A stretch of DNA of 64,000 bases from Clavelina lepadiformis (Eukaryota; Chordata; Ascidiacea; Aplousobranchia; Clavelinidae): NCBI RefSeq assembly GCF_947623445.1, contig NC_135245.1, forward strand, positions 6,579,501 to 6,643,500, read 5' to 3'. The translations under genes were made by a program, and so were the position numbers. Positions 13,461 through 26,785 of this stretch are shown piece by piece (position 1 is the first letter of the stretch; the number at the start of each line of letters is the position of its first letter). A model generated the notes under the pieces. That model saw only the letters and a list, made by a program, of their open reading frames with translations. It was not told where the DNA came from and did not search any database.

Positions 13461-16400
13461 TCAGTCTTGCATTTCCTCAGCAACATCGTGAGGATTCACG
13501 ATGCCAGGAACAGCCATCTGTGTCCGTAACTTCTCCTCTTGTGCTTTAATAAGAGCTGCTTCTCTTTCCTCCAGGAAAAGATCAGACGTGTCCTCACCAG
13601 CAAACTCCTTAGAGTCGAAAATTAGAACAAAATTATTTAAAACACAACATGAACCACGGAGCACAAAACATATATTTGGAAGCCTTCAGATCTCATAATC
13701 TCAATTATCATGGGGAAGTGAACAAGTAAACTCAATGGAAAACAGTACAGGTATTGAAATGAACGCTGATAACAAATAACTTTCTTACAACTACACATAT
13801 ATGAAGGAAAAAAATTCTGGCTGACTGCTGATCAAAGAGATTACTTACTCACACCACAACTCCCTCTTAGGCAAGTTTTTCATCATAAGGCTTTCTTTGG
13901 GTAACACATTTATAGTTGAATTAATTATAATTATCAACGTACCTTAATTTGGACCAAGAAGTCCCGTAGATGGTCTTTAAACAAAGCTATATCGTGGTTG
14001 AGACTGAAGAGTCCTCGTACAAAGAGTTTGATTTGTGCACTGTGAAACAGAACAAAGTATATATAACGCAATTATACAACAAACTATTTTGAAATTCGGA
14101 ATAAGCAGAACATTATACTAACTTTGCTAACTTTGCAAAATGTACTTACTCTTGCAGATGAGGAAAAGCAGTTTTAAGCAGATTGGCGACATACTCTTGG
14201 ACGAATATTAAATTATCAGGTTGTTCTGGGTGCAAGGGCACAGTGATTTTGCCTTGCTCGACCAAGTTGAACATGTAGGCGAGAATTGAGGCATGCATTG
14301 TTAGACCTGGAACAACAAATATTGGATAATGTCACTCTGCAGTATGAACAAAAGTCAACAGACAGCCCATGCAGTTTCAAATTGCCTACGGTACTTTGTA
14401 TGACGCTGAGCAATGTAACAATTTTATTATTAAGCTTTACCTGCCGTATGCGAGGTATCAGTACCAACGCTGAAAACATGTTGCAAGATATCAGTGAAGT
14501 ACATTTGATAGAAACTCTGCGCCGCACCTTCCACCAATGTGATGTTCTGAAGAAGCTGATAGAGAATGCTCAAACCTGAATATAACAACGGTTCACGTTT
14601 ACATGAGCTAACAAACGATAACCCGTATATTAATATGCTACCAATGCAATTACTCAGCAAATTCGACTTTCACGCTAAGGCTTGCGCTTTAACATACCGG
14701 TGTGCGCTACGTTCCTCATTGTGTGTTTAAAAGCCCATATAATGGAATCCAGGACAAGCTTGAACTGAGGTTGGGGTATGTTTAGCAACGCGGGAAAGCA
14801 ATGGTTGTTAACAGCCTGTAAAACACACACAAGGTGACACTCATGCAATCCTTGCGTCAAGTCAATGGCGCGTTGTGCATGTTTTTTTATATTATGCGGC
14901 CTTACCTGTAACAGCAGAAAAAAGTTGGTTCTGTAGTCTGGAAATTCTTCAAAGTCTTTGTTGATCATCTCCAGAGTGCATTCAAACACTGCATCGAATA
15001 TTTGCGGAATCTCTTTAGTTATAGCCCCCTGCCAAATATATCTTTGTAACTAAAACTCAAAAAAAGACGTAGCTGCAGATATGACATAATTTTGTGGTCA
15101 TGTGCGCGATGAAAGCTTACCTCAAGTTTGTTCACTATTGTCGCAATTGTGCTCAAAACCTCCGGTTCGCGAGCTGCAGGCGCGTTTGAACGGTAATCAA
15201 TGAGAACCGCTTCTAATAACGGTGGCACAAAATTTTCTGCAACCTAAAGAAAACAAATAAAAAAATTACACTTCAACTGAAAAATTAGGCAGCAAAGGAC
15301 TTAATGTGTGGAATTCTTACCATATCAGGATCGGTCGCTCGACTAACCCAACCAGATATCAACTTGAGAGTTTCTTTTTTTACAGTCCTCATGCTTCGAA
15401 TCAGAGGCTGCTTCATTACAACTTCGCCATTTTGAGTAATTGCCGCCGATATGTTTTCACTCAAACACTTGTAGACGTTCAACATGTCAAGATATATACG
15501 ACCGAGCTGGTAAATAAATGTTGATTTATGTGAATAATTTAAGACGCGATAACGATACTGAAACTGTTGACCGGTAGAAATTGCTAACAAATGTTGGTGC
15601 AACGTCTATACCTGCTGCACGAAGGGGTGTCCAACTGCCTTTCCAGCACGTACGTTTGTTTTCAAAATGCTGCCTAGTTGTTTGACAGTGGCGGGATCTT
15701 TTAACACATCAACATCTTTTGTTGCTTTCTGTATGATGCTATCCCAAACCTACAAATGTTGAAAAACACGTTTTCAAACGAATATTTTTTAATAGTACGT
15801 AATATGACTGATACTGTAAAAAATTATATCCGTTTTATCATTCATGCGTTTCACAAGAATACGAGCCATTCTCGGTAAGTACTTTACCTAAGTGGAAGTA
15901 AAAGACAGAACGTATAGTATTACGAAAGATCGTTACATTATATCCACCTGATTTGGCAGTAACATATATTTTTCGATAAGGTGTTCCTGCACGACCTGAT
16001 CAGTTTGTGCACTTATCATAAAACCGACTGCTTCGTAAAAGGTATGAACCTGTGAACAGAAAACAGTTAGTTACAGTAGGCCCCCAAATAAGTAAAACAT
16101 TGCCAGAAAAACACTGCTGCTGTTTACCTGTTGTGGTTGTAGATCGCATATGATAGTGCTGATGCTGGTTAAGATCTCTTCAATGAAGGGCATCACTTCA
16201 CCAGGTTGCATTTGAACAAAATGTCTTCGGCATTTCTGCGCAATTTTGATAAACGTGTCGCATGCCATATCTTGCACTCCGTCGTGTGTTTCTGTGAAGT
16301 GAATTAATGTTTAACGGACTATGCACAGAAATACTGGAAACAAGTTTGCTTGAAACTCCCTCAGATCTCATAATCTCATGTGTCATTAGGAAAGCAAAAT

Positions 16401-19400
16401 CAACCACTTCCTTGTAAACTGACAAAAAGAAACTTATTTTCAGTTTTACTCAAACTAAACGAGACTAACATGGGTGAAAAAAGACGCTGAAAAAGAGTTA
16501 AGGAGTAATACTGTAGTTCGCAAGGAAGTCATTTCAATTTGCTCCACCAACCCTTCCTAGGCAAGTTTAACATCACAGGGAAAAACAAGTGTCAATGATG
16601 TATGTCATGACTGATGGAAACATAAGTTCTAGCATATATTTACCATGCATGAATTCAAACAGTTTATTCACAACTGTTTTAAGGAATCTCCAGTGTGCTC
16701 GAAGAAATCTTGGATACTGCCCAACCACATACATGATGTTTGAAGCAATAATTGCCTTGTTGTCTTTACCACGCTTTTGCTCACAAAGACCCAGCAAATC
16801 TGAAATTAATATATAATTACGTAATACAAAGTTAAGTAACTACTTAATAACACATTGTATCCATGACTGGAGTTGTTAAATAGCATCGTTGCTAACCTCT
16901 TATAACAGTGACAAGAAATCTTTTTTCATCCTCTTCATGCATTGCTCCACTGATGGAACCAATAGCCCAGCAAAGCGTATTTAAATTCTTCCAGGACCAC
17001 TCTGTACCATTGACCTGAAACAATGAACCTTTACAACTTCTGCCTGAGAACGACATCAAATTAAACTTTTTATATATGTTTTAAATTTTTAAGTTCAAGC
17101 AGTTTAAATTAAATGGATTACCTGATTATGTAACTTTTCTGTCATTATTCTTTCAGTGTCAACGTAGTCGAGATGGGTAAGATAAACTGTAAAAATGAAC
17201 AGGAATAAGTAAACAGACATTGAGTTTAAGTTCAAAAATGTAAAAATTTAATGATGTACTGCACTACAGGGTTGATTTTTTAGTAGAAGCTCACCCAAGG
17301 TCTCTCTCATGTTCTTGTAGAGATTAATAGAATCGGTGTCCTTCATAAACTCTCTTACAACCTCACCCTGTTCATTTTCAACCACAAGAACTTCTTCAGG
17401 TTTGGCCATTCGACTTATCATAACAAGCCGAACCTAATTGAATCACAAATTTATCAGCAATTACACATCGTTCAATAAAGCTGATGTTTACAAAATTTGC
17501 TAATATTAATCACCAAATACCTTAGACAAAATTGACAGATAGATTTGTCGCCTTGCTGGTATTATTGTATCCGAATTTGAAATAGGTATGGTAGTACCAG
17601 GTGAAAAAGGGTTTTCCCTGTACAGCTCTGCACAAAGAGAGTTCCAGTACTCTAAGCAGATTTTGAAGATTTCTGTTTCATCCACTTCCGATATTTTTAC
17701 AAGATACTCCAAAGCCTTTAAAATGATACGCATTTGCAAAAAAACTAGCTTAAGGTAACTGATAAAGCTGGAACTATATTGCATTATGTCTTAAGTTCTT
17801 AAGTTATTGCAAAGCCATTGACATAAGTTACTACGATCTTACATTTAACAAGTCACTGCGAAATTCGTCTTTCTCTACAAGTTGACCATGTTCTTTGAGA
17901 TAAGTGCACAAAAACAAGGCAAGATTTTGTATGAAGTTTTGCTCTGTATCGGCGCCATTAGCGTAGGCGTTTCTTATGTTAACAGTCGCAGGAAGCATCT
18001 GCACATTAACCATAAAAAAATGTTGAACACCCTAAACATGGTTTTGAAACACTACATTCAAGTTCAGATTCTTAGTTATCTTACCTGACGCAGTTGTTGC
18101 ATAGTATGAGAGAAAAGCTTCACAAACTGTTCATCATACTTTCCGACTACATTTACCCCAGCTAAAAAATCAATAAATGATTTGTTAGATCCGAATTTCC
18201 AAAACTATTACTGGCATTTTGTTGAAAGATTTCCTAATCTAGTACAACCGATTTATAAGTACAGGCTAATATTAAATTGGGTCAATACAAAATTTCTGGC
18301 TTAAAATTACTAACCTATTTCAGTGAGACATTTCAAAGTAACATTTCTAAACATTGGTAGGTTTAGAAACTTATAAATGAGCTGAGTAATTAATTCTGTT
18401 TCAAATATGTAACCAAGTGGAATCCAATTAAGAAAACATAGGAGTGTACTCAAAGTGGCATTGACCAGGGGGGCATTCTGTGAGTTGTTCTAAAATACAA
18501 GCAGTAAGGAATTTTAACTTTGAATTTATACATCTAAAGTTTCAACATATACTACACAGTAGTGTAATATATGAGTAATATATAATAGTACTGTATACAT
18601 AATAGCGATGATACACAGTTAAATGCTACAACTACAGGTAAAAATGCACATGCACTTACCATGACAAATTGACATAACTGAAAAATGTCTGAAAACTCAT
18701 TGCACATGCTGTCTTTAAGATGCTTGGCTTTCACTTGAGTCATTTGGTCTTGAGAAAAGTCAAACACTTCTTCACTAAAAATAATGTTTTAAAACGATTA
18801 ATTGTCAAGAGCTTTATTTCCAAAACCTAACACAGTACTATTGTTTTACAGTAGACAAAAAAAAAACAGCCATTAATTTTAACATCGAAGGACGAAGCAT
18901 TACACAAAAACTATTGGAAAACAGACTATTACACACCTAAGCAGTTTCAATATAATCATGTTGTTCTGGCATAAAGACTCATTTGTGCGACTGGCTCCAA
19001 CAATGTCACTGATAAAAGATGGCCAGTTTTTAGGCCAGTCTTGTTTGAGAATTTGCACCAGGATCATGTTCAGCTTGCCCAAATAAGTTTTCTCTTTTTC
19101 ACTTAAACCAGCATCAGATGACGTTTTAATAATGAGAGCAACAATGTACTTCTTAATCCCTACGAAGAAAAGTACATGATCTGGTAAAAACTAAAAACTT
19201 TGGTTTGCAAACATTTCCTTAGCCAACACATGTCAGCTTAGCCAAGAAAAATTAAAAAGTGAAGTGATGCACGAATTATAACGTGTACAAGACTGAGCAA
19301 ACATCTTAATATGTTATAAACATAAATCGCCAGCACGCCAAATGTGGGCTTACCATCACACTGGTTTCTCGGCAAAACCTTCCATCGCGTTTTGATCACA

Positions 19401-19839
19401 TTCTCCAAGATTTGCAGAGCATAATACTGTAATAAATGTTGTAATGTCAGTAAGTTGAAAGTTTTTACTAGAAAGATGTGACCTGCAAACATACAGCAAT
19501 ACAACTAACTTTTGTTTGCTGATTTTGAGAGTATTCAAGAATGGTATCAACTCTAGTCCATGACTCTGGGTGCTCCTTGAGAGCAGTCAATATACTTTCA
19601 GCAACTCGTTGCTGTATACAAAATGGACAACCATGATAAAGGAACATTAGACATATTGACAGTATGTTAACTTTTTATAGGGCTAAGTAAAACAATTACA
19701 GCCATACCGATTGTCCTTCGCCGTTATAAAGGCAACCAACTACATTGTCCAACAAAGAAATATCCAGTTTTTGGGAAAAATCCAGCAATTGCTGACCATG
19801 CTGCTGAGTCACTGCTAACGACATGGCTACAGGAGGCAT
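13461..19839 (-). CDS. XPO1: XPO1 / CRM1 exportin-1, complete
   Basis: XPO1 is the RanGTP-dependent export receptor for leucine-rich NES cargoes and acts at the nuclear pore. There are 24 coding exons (minus): 19708-19839, 19510-19611, 19354-19426, 18937-19159, 18660-18774, 18315-18489, 18085-18161, 17843-17998, 17521-17715, 17295-17433, 17122-17186, 16897-17014, 16644-16799, 16128-16291, 15948-16049, 15612-15749, 15321-15506, 15121-15243, 14906-15028, 14698-14815, 14441-14575, 14150-14306, 13943-14039 and 13461-13607. These total 3216 nt, that is 1071 aa plus stop, the same length as human XPO1. Nearly every block is recognisable, from [10 protein letters not shown] through [14 protein letters not shown] and HEAT-repeat segments to the C-terminal [16 protein letters not shown] helix. 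The leptomycin-reactive Cys is kept in [15 protein letters not shown]. Start: the first Met of [10 protein letters not shown]; a second Met lies five residues later. Introns are short (about 50-700 bases). Confidence 0.97.
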
Positions 19840-19847
19840 TATACTAC

Positions 19848-21385
19848 CTACAAATGTAAAGTATCAAATATGAAAAGGAAGAAATATTTAACAAAAATGT
19901 AAATGTTTTATACTCAGTGAAAAGGAAAATGTAATTCATGATCATACTACAAATGTAGAGATTGGAACATGTTGTAAGCTGGACATAAAGAAGCAGGTAT
20001 GGTAAAAAACCAAAGAAGGCTGTTTTAGATTTCATCAACAAATTAATCGAAAACGACTTCGAATTAGTGCTTTAGAATGAAGAAAATACCGCCTCTTTCC
20101 GGTTTTGAGCTGCACGAATACCGGTTCTATCTCAACTAGACTAATCTACACAGGTCAGTTTTTTTCTTTTGCGAGATCTGTGTTTACAACAGACCAACCA
20201 AAGCTACTACGCAAATGCGTCGTGCTCTCGCACACACTATAGGTGGTTCACCCGAAAGCGAACTAAGCACGCACACACAATAACGCAATACGAGCACGTG
20301 CTAAACTATGGGAAAACTCATTGAAAAATTCCATGACGTCATCGCAAACGCCAGCAAAAACTGCGTTTTATCTCATTCTTTTTTGATGTCGTTGGTATGC
20401 GGATCGCATTCCAGTTCCCTTCGATTTCGACAGTGATTTTAAAAATAGTGTAAGTTATGCGAACAGTAGTTCCTTGAATTAAATTTATAGAAAATTGGGT
20501 CAACTAATAATATACCGTATATAGTTTTTTCGTCATTGGTGCGGTGGAAACAAAAGAAAAACAATGCAGTTGCTACCGTTTTATGCATGGGAATAATGAA
20601 CAAAGACTTCAAACGTGCAAGAAAATAATGATAATAACTTGCTGCTAAAACAGCACGACCAAAACTGCGAAAAGTTACAACTGACAGTTTAGAGTGGGTT
20701 AAAAAATGAAATCCCTATTTCCATTTGGGTAGGAATTGAACAGAAACCACTGGACTGAACATACTTATATTTGCTGCAAGTGATGGCAACAAAAGAGCCT
20801 AACACAAATCAGATTCGATCCCCGTTATTATTTAGCATTTTTGCCTTATATCAAGGTTGTGTAAGCAAAGATAGACAAGTTCAGTGATGAAATAAATTTG
20901 CTCTCCCTGTAATACATATTGTAGTCAATGTACGGACTATGGTACTACACGGGGACTTTGAAACAGCTGATAACTTACTGATGGTTATAATTTTTCTTGC
21001 GCTGAATGCGTCTAATGAGTCTTTGTTTTATCAAAAAATTATTGCCAATAGGCTAGAAAAGTGTTCAAGCGTGTAAAACGCCAACATTGTACCAAAGGAA
21101 CTATTTTGTGGGTTTGGTTTACCATGCTAATGTATTATCTTATAGTACAATTCTATTACTGCTACCGGTCCCTTGCGTGTTTTAAGCCTTTGGGCTTTGC
21201 CACTTTTTACTGTTCATTAAGTGTTCATGAGCATGTGTTTTAATGTGCTATAACTACAACGGTTAGCATCCTTATTTTCGCTCCGCACATTGTATGGCGA
21301 AAAATAAACAATTTAAAAAATAATCATCACTGCTATATAGGAAAACGTTTATGCCCAGCACAAATTGAAAACCCATGGTACTTAC
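19848..21385 (-). other. XPO1 first intron (5' UTR intron)
   Basis: A 3' splice site (TTGTAG, intron side ending at 19848) sits 8 nt upstream of the XPO1 ATG, so the leader comes from another exon. A near-perfect donor, CAGG/GTAAGT, on the minus strand at 21386/21385 is the best partner. The interval holds a CRE-like TGACGTCA at 20334-20341 and no recognisable coding sequence. A transcription start nearer 20.1-20.3 kb, using another donor, cannot be excluded. Confidence 0.5.
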
Positions 21386-21480
21386 CCTGAGCTACAATCC
21401 AATTTCTCTCGAGTTACTGAACGGCGCAAGCCTTTTCTCAAAAGCTACAAACTTTAAATTTCCCGCGCCACGAGCGCACA
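21386..21480 (-). promoter_or_regulatory. probable noncoding first exon and promoter of XPO1
   Basis: The minus-strand donor CAGG/GTAAGT at 21386/21385 would end a noncoding leader exon. Just upstream in transcription lies TTTCCCGCGCC (plus 21459-21469), an excellent E2F-type site inside a locally GC-rich patch. Further upstream are a CRE-like TTACGTCA (21765-21772) and a CACGTG (21777-21782). The start point is not determined. Confidence 0.45.
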
Positions 21481-21486
21481 ACACTC

Positions 21487-22639
21487 TATAGTAGTCTAGT
21501 AGAAGACCAATGTGAAAATTAGCGACAGGCTAACAGGAATAGTTTTAATTAACTTGCAGTTCCTGAAACAGTCACAACTTTTTAAATATAATCATGGTAA
21601 AACAGTAACCGACTTCATTCTATCACAGTACAAAAACATGTTGTGAAACCCGCTTGTGTGTGAGTGAGGTTGATAAACGTACGGTATGGCAGACCGGTTC
21701 ATACTGGTTTGCTCTTCTCAACCAGACACGCGCCTTCAATGGCTTGGCGGCCTACTTGTAATTGTTACGTCATTGTCACGTGATTTTTCACCATCCAATC
21801 CAACCACAATGTTTATCTTCAACCAGCTGATTGCAGTTACAGTATGTTTGTGATTTTCCATGTTAAAACTCTACCATGTGATTAAGTTTTAAAAAATTGT
21901 TAAGTCAAGCCAAAGGTCTCTTAACAAAAAATGACTAGGGCATTATGTTGTTTTAAATTAGGCCTATTGTTCGTTTTTTTTTTTTTTAAGTAATCTGACA
22001 GTAGTTAACGTCTTCCAAGTTCCTTGAAAATTATTTTTAGACAAGTCGTTTGTAAGATTACTACAGTATATATGTATAAATCAGTCTACATTATTGAAAT
22101 TGACGAAGACTGACCGCCATATGGAGATATAGAAAATCAATGCATGACTCAAATACTTGCGCAAGCAATACTGTAGAGTGTAGAGACTACCATGATAACA
22201 TAACCAAACTTTGAACAACAACTTTAGCACGTATTCCTCAGTGGAATACGTGCTCCGCGTAACATACAAAAAAGAAAAACAACCTCCTGTGTAACAGCAT
22301 TCTTGTCACGTTTTGGCATTTTCCACTTGGCTCTATCAAGTAACTATAAAAAATAACTAGGCTAGTTTTCGAACAATTTAGTTTTGTTCAAAAAATGGTG
22401 TGGTCGAGACGGTAATCACAAGCAGCTGCTGAATGGCGTTCACTTGATATTGTCCAACAGCTTGATAAAAAGTATTTTTGTTCGTGATGTTATCCTGAAC
22501 CAAATGCAGTAAGCTTTTTGTGATATAAGTTACTCTCTGCAGTAGGGATAGCGAATAGCGATCCTTTTAACTAAATGTGTCACATGTAAGACCTTAATCT
22601 GGAAAAAAAACAAAAGTGGGTCATAGATTTAATTATATG
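21487..22639. other. spacer upstream of XPO1
   Basis: Apart from the CRE-like and CACGTG sites near 21765-21782, only short A/T-rich sequence is seen, including a poly-T run near 21975. No gene is recognised. Confidence 0.35.
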
Positions 22640-22828
22640 TTAATAGCGATGAGAAATTTGCTGCTGCATTTTTTTATAATCCTGGGCTGGTAAATAGTAG
22701 TAATCAGCAAAATGATTTGCTAACAATGAACAGCATAATAACAACGAAAATGAGCCAAAAACAGTTGCCCATATGTTATTAAATTTGGTGACCTGAATGG
22801 TTTCATGGAATAGTTTTTCGGCTGCCAC
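22640..22828 (-). CDS. possible 62-aa single-pass membrane microprotein
   Basis: This uninterrupted ATG-to-stop frame encodes a polar N-terminus (MAAEKLFHETIQ), one hydrophobic segment of about 19 residues (centred on VFGSFSLLLCCSLLANHF) and a Tyr/Gln-rich basic tail ending in SHRY. That layout resembles small mitochondrial or ER single-pass proteins, but I do not recognise the family. No flanking splice structure or clear poly(A) signal supports it. It could be a chance ORF; its composition is more protein-like than the other short frames in this gene-poor stretch. Confidence 0.3.
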   Translation of the reverse strand: MAAEKLFHETIQVTKFNNIWATVFGSFSLLLCCSLLANHFADYYYLPAQDYKKMQQQISHRY

Positions 22829-23932
22829 TATTTCAAAATTGTGCGTTGGAAGCTATATATTTCACAGTTGCTTGTTAACCTAGCTTAAATGTTGTTACAT
22901 AATAACCTAAATCTACCTTCTAATCTAAATTTAACTCCAATAAAACCTTAAATAGCTAAAATAAACTTTTTGCATACCCATTCTCCTAGCCGCCTATCTC
23001 AACAGGCTCTGCGTGACCTACATACAGTGAAATAGTCACTTCGTAGTTTTATTAAGTGTTGGTTACAAATGTCATCGTTCGATCGTCATATTAAGATCGT
23101 TGATTTAAGAGACTTATTTTCTAAAATTTTCCACTCCAAGTTTCTACCATCTCTTACAAAACGTCTCGCTAAACTAGTTTACGCATTAAAGCCGTTTGCA
23201 CTTGAAAACATATCTTGTTAGTAATTCATCCACATACCATCGATTTCGTTCTTCTGGAAAGGTAGATTAGTTAATGAAAAAGATGGCAGATTGTTTAGCA
23301 TTAGATTAATAATACAGTATAATCGATTTATCTTGACATATTCAATACCATGGGTTGGTTTTGCGTAACCAGATTAAACTTCTACAGAACTGGTCACAAT
23401 GACGTAGTATATGCCCGCGACTGACCGTCCATAATGTCAAGTAGGTTCAAGTAGTTTAGCAGAATAAACTGGAGTGTGTACACACAACTACAGTAGTGAT
23501 ATTTGGTATCGTAGACTAAGAAACGCCCAGTCCTGATTTTGCCTACTGCGCATTCCATATCACAAAATAATACTTGCGCTGTACATAATATGATATTAAA
23601 TCATAATGCGTTAAGCATTGAGACATTTGTGATGGACTTTTTTGATACTTTATAGGGGGCGAACTGTCGTAGTTGTTTAGTGTTGAAGTGACATACTTGA
23701 ATAGGCTTATCACACAGCAAGGGAAATCATAATTGCACAAAAAACGTAACATGTTATTCTACGAAATCATACAAAATTAGATTCTGTTTTTGTATGCTTA
23801 GCAGATCAGCGATGTCTAACATCGACGTTAAATTTCTGCGATTTTACTGTTAATCAATATAACAGCCTAAAGATACTATCTGTGTTCCCTTTGTTATGAA
23901 GTCAGTCAAAGAATCACGGAAAAAAATTAAAC
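22829..23932. other. noncoding spacer
   Basis: No exon series, repeat with clear termini or RNA gene is recognised in this A/T-rich stretch. Confidence 0.35.
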
Positions 23933-24186
23933 CAGGGTTGCAAATTCGAACTGGAACTCTATCATTTTGCCAAACTCGAACTCGAAACGATTCAGTCGAA
24001 AAAAATTAAAATATTTCGTAATATAAGATTTGCAATAAAAATCTCATCCATTTTGAAACTTGCATTATAATAAACTTTCAAGATTGATCTGAAAAGCTAA
24101 TTGACAATTAGGTGAACTTGGACTTGTAAAACCTTTTGTAAAAAACTTTTGAACTCAAATAAAAACCGATCGAGTTTGCAACACTG
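23933..24186. mobile_element. hAT-type nonautonomous element, single copy here
   Basis: 254 bp with termini CAGGGTTGCAAA and TTTGCAACACTG, and flanking 8-mers AATTAAAC and AATTAATC (7 of 8 match). Internally, the sequence has paired CGAACTCGAA-like motifs. No coding capacity. Confidence 0.75.
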
Positions 24187-25912
24187 AATTAATCAGTTTC
24201 TCAGCACGTATATATAGGTATAGCCTATGTACAGAATACAGTGCCGCATTCAACAGTATAAGAGTATTGGTGATCATTACTGTCCAATTAACGGTCTGTT
24301 TTTGATACATGTTGACGAAAACATATATGCATCAGTTGTAGTTTGATGTAAAGTTATCGTTGCCCCCATCCAAGTGGCTGTCCATCTGCCAAAAGTTTGT
24401 CAGTCAGCAACTTTTCCTTCCAAAATTTTCATTCAAGTGAGTTGTTTGATCTTGAAAGATGTCCAAGGTCATTTTTTGTATAAGTGACTGTATAGTGTAT
24501 ATACGCAGCAGAACGCTTTCGGTTCCAATTACCGAATGTACGAAGTGTTATTTTGGCAGTTCGTTAGCCAAACATATTGAAAAAGGTTTTGCTGAAAAAT
24601 GTCATTTGAACCCGGAGCCAACTGCGTAACAAGTTTGCACAAGTGGAAACCGGAACAAGGCAAATACGTACATCCAACGCAACCCCGAATCAGAGCAGAA
24701 CCAATAAAATGAATTCTTGTATAAACTTGAACCGTGACACTGTTGTCAATTGCGGTTCGGCAATGGACTGATGGACTATCCGTCAAACTTAAATTTTCAG
24801 ACAAAGGATTTCTATCGTCAGTAGTTTTCCTGCTATTGCAAAATCCATAACTTGCAGCTGTATTCCAGAAACACCTGGACTGGACAGAAAGGTATTTGCA
24901 ATCTTGTTTCTGGAAAATGTCTTCGCTCCATTTTAAATCACTTCTCTTTGCTGGTTAAAATCGTTATATTTTATCACCAAACTCATTTTTTTGCAAGAAG
25001 AATCATAATAATATGGATAACTGTAAAATGAGCATATACTAATATGTTAAAGTAAGCATACACAATAGCAAGTCAGCATCTACTCGAAGCATAAGATCGG
25101 TTTCCAGTAACCGTACTTTGAATGGCGTAGGGCCGTAGGTCATAAGAGGCAATAACTCATTAGGTGGTCAATGGTCATGGAAAAGTCGCTCCACAATGTT
25201 TTGCAATTTCTATAGCTGCGGAGGTGAATATGAATTGCACATGTACAAATAGAGAGACGCGGGAAGTAAAAATGGAAGCACTTAAAACAAGAACTATCCA
25301 ATCCAAACAAGAAGTGACCATATTGAATTAAGAAACCATTTTATAATTTCGCTTTTTAATTTTGTTGTTTGGAATTTACTTTGACAAATTCTTCTTTAAA
25401 ATTATTGCAGTTTATTCATTTTTTAATTGAAAGTTTTCAGTTTGCTAATTTCCTTGAATGGTTCCGATTATTATATTTTAGTGTTTGCAAAATTCATTTT
25501 GTTTAAATCTGTACGTTACTGGAATTTTGTAGCACTCCGAAGACATTAAACAATTTTATGGTCATGTACGGTATGTCGTATAAAGTTATGTGATAAATGA
25601 TCGTCCGGGATGAATTTAACTCCCACATTGTTATAAGTTTACACCAATTCTGGGCAGGCAGTTTTGAATGCCAAAAAAACTCTTATTCCAAAACCTTTAG
25701 TATATGTAAGATAACACTTTAATTTAAAAATCACTACCTGCAGTTTACAGACATAGGCGATTAGTTGTAGCTGATGTTTACTTTCAACGTGAAAATGTCA
25801 TGGGTGATTGTAAATGTGGGACTACTGTAGCAGAGCTACTATAAAGCATTTGCGTCTTTACGTTACCCGCGTAGCGATAGCGCTGATTTGTGGAGCGCAG
25901 AACCATCTAGAG
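24187..25912. other. noncoding spacer
   Basis: No supported gene. The 24.5-24.8 kb minus-strand frame of 91 codons has no recognisable motif or splice context and is treated as chance. Confidence 0.35.
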
Positions 25913-26271
25913 CAGAGGTCGGGAACCTATGGCTCGCGAGCCAGATATGGCTCTTTTGATGACAGCATCTGGCTCGCAGATAAATCTAAGCTGGCATTTC
26001 TTAGCACAATTGTTACGAATAAAACTTTTCTGTTATTTGTAGTTTAGTAATTTCTGTACCATGCAGCACCAGAAATCGCATTAACAGTAATTAGCATGTT
26101 ATTAAAGAGTAAATTCAGACATTTACCGTTGTCTAAAATAGTTGGTTTTGCTTAAAAATGCACACGTTAGTTGCATTAAGTGTTGAAAAATATTATATGG
26201 CTCTAACGGAAATAAAAATTAACAATATGTGGCTTTCATGGCTCCTTCGCCAAAAAGGTTCCCGACCCCTG
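25913..26271. mobile_element. hAT-type nonautonomous element, family A copy 2
   Basis: A 359-bp copy in the same orientation as 3314-3671, differing by only a few bases (for example one A-run length change near its right end). Perfect target duplication ATCTAGAG (25905-25912 and 26272-26279). Near identity implies recent mobilisation by an autonomous hAT elsewhere in the genome. Confidence 0.9.
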
Positions 26272-26350
26272 ATCTAGAGTCTAGAATCTAGACTCTAGAA
26301 CTAGACTCTAGACTCTAGATGGTTCTAGAACCATCTAGACTCTAGATGGT
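26272..26350. repeat. TCTAGA-rich palindromic repeat cluster
   Basis: About 80 bases made of repeated TCTAGA/CTAGACT words, including the inverted pair GATGGTTCTAGAACCATC. A further piece (GAACCATCTAGAG) lies left of the family A insertion, so the element landed inside this cluster. Confidence 0.7.
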
Positions 26351-26785
26351 TCTGGACTACTACAAAAGCATTTTTATATCGCAATATACGCAATCTTCCT
26401 TAACCGCAATTTCAATTACGCTTTATCAACACCAAGCGGTCAACTGTGTTATATTGCAGCAATTGTTCAATGCCCTTCTGTTTTTCATTGCAGTGTTATT
26501 GACGGTAAAGTGTAACGCTATTTACTGTACTGCTGTGTTTATTATTATTACAATATGATTATTGGCCTATCATTAGCTTTAAACGTAGATTAAGTTCTGA
26601 AACCCTCACGAAATATCATAGAATGAAATAAGAGAAAAAACTCACATAATTACGAAATAACTTTTCTGGCATAAATTAGTAGGTAAAGTATAGTTTTGTT
26701 TGCAGTTTTTCGGATCTTGGTCTAATCCTATTCTGATGTGCTAAATTCGGTGTCAATCTTTGAAGGTCAAGTTTTGATGTAAGCG

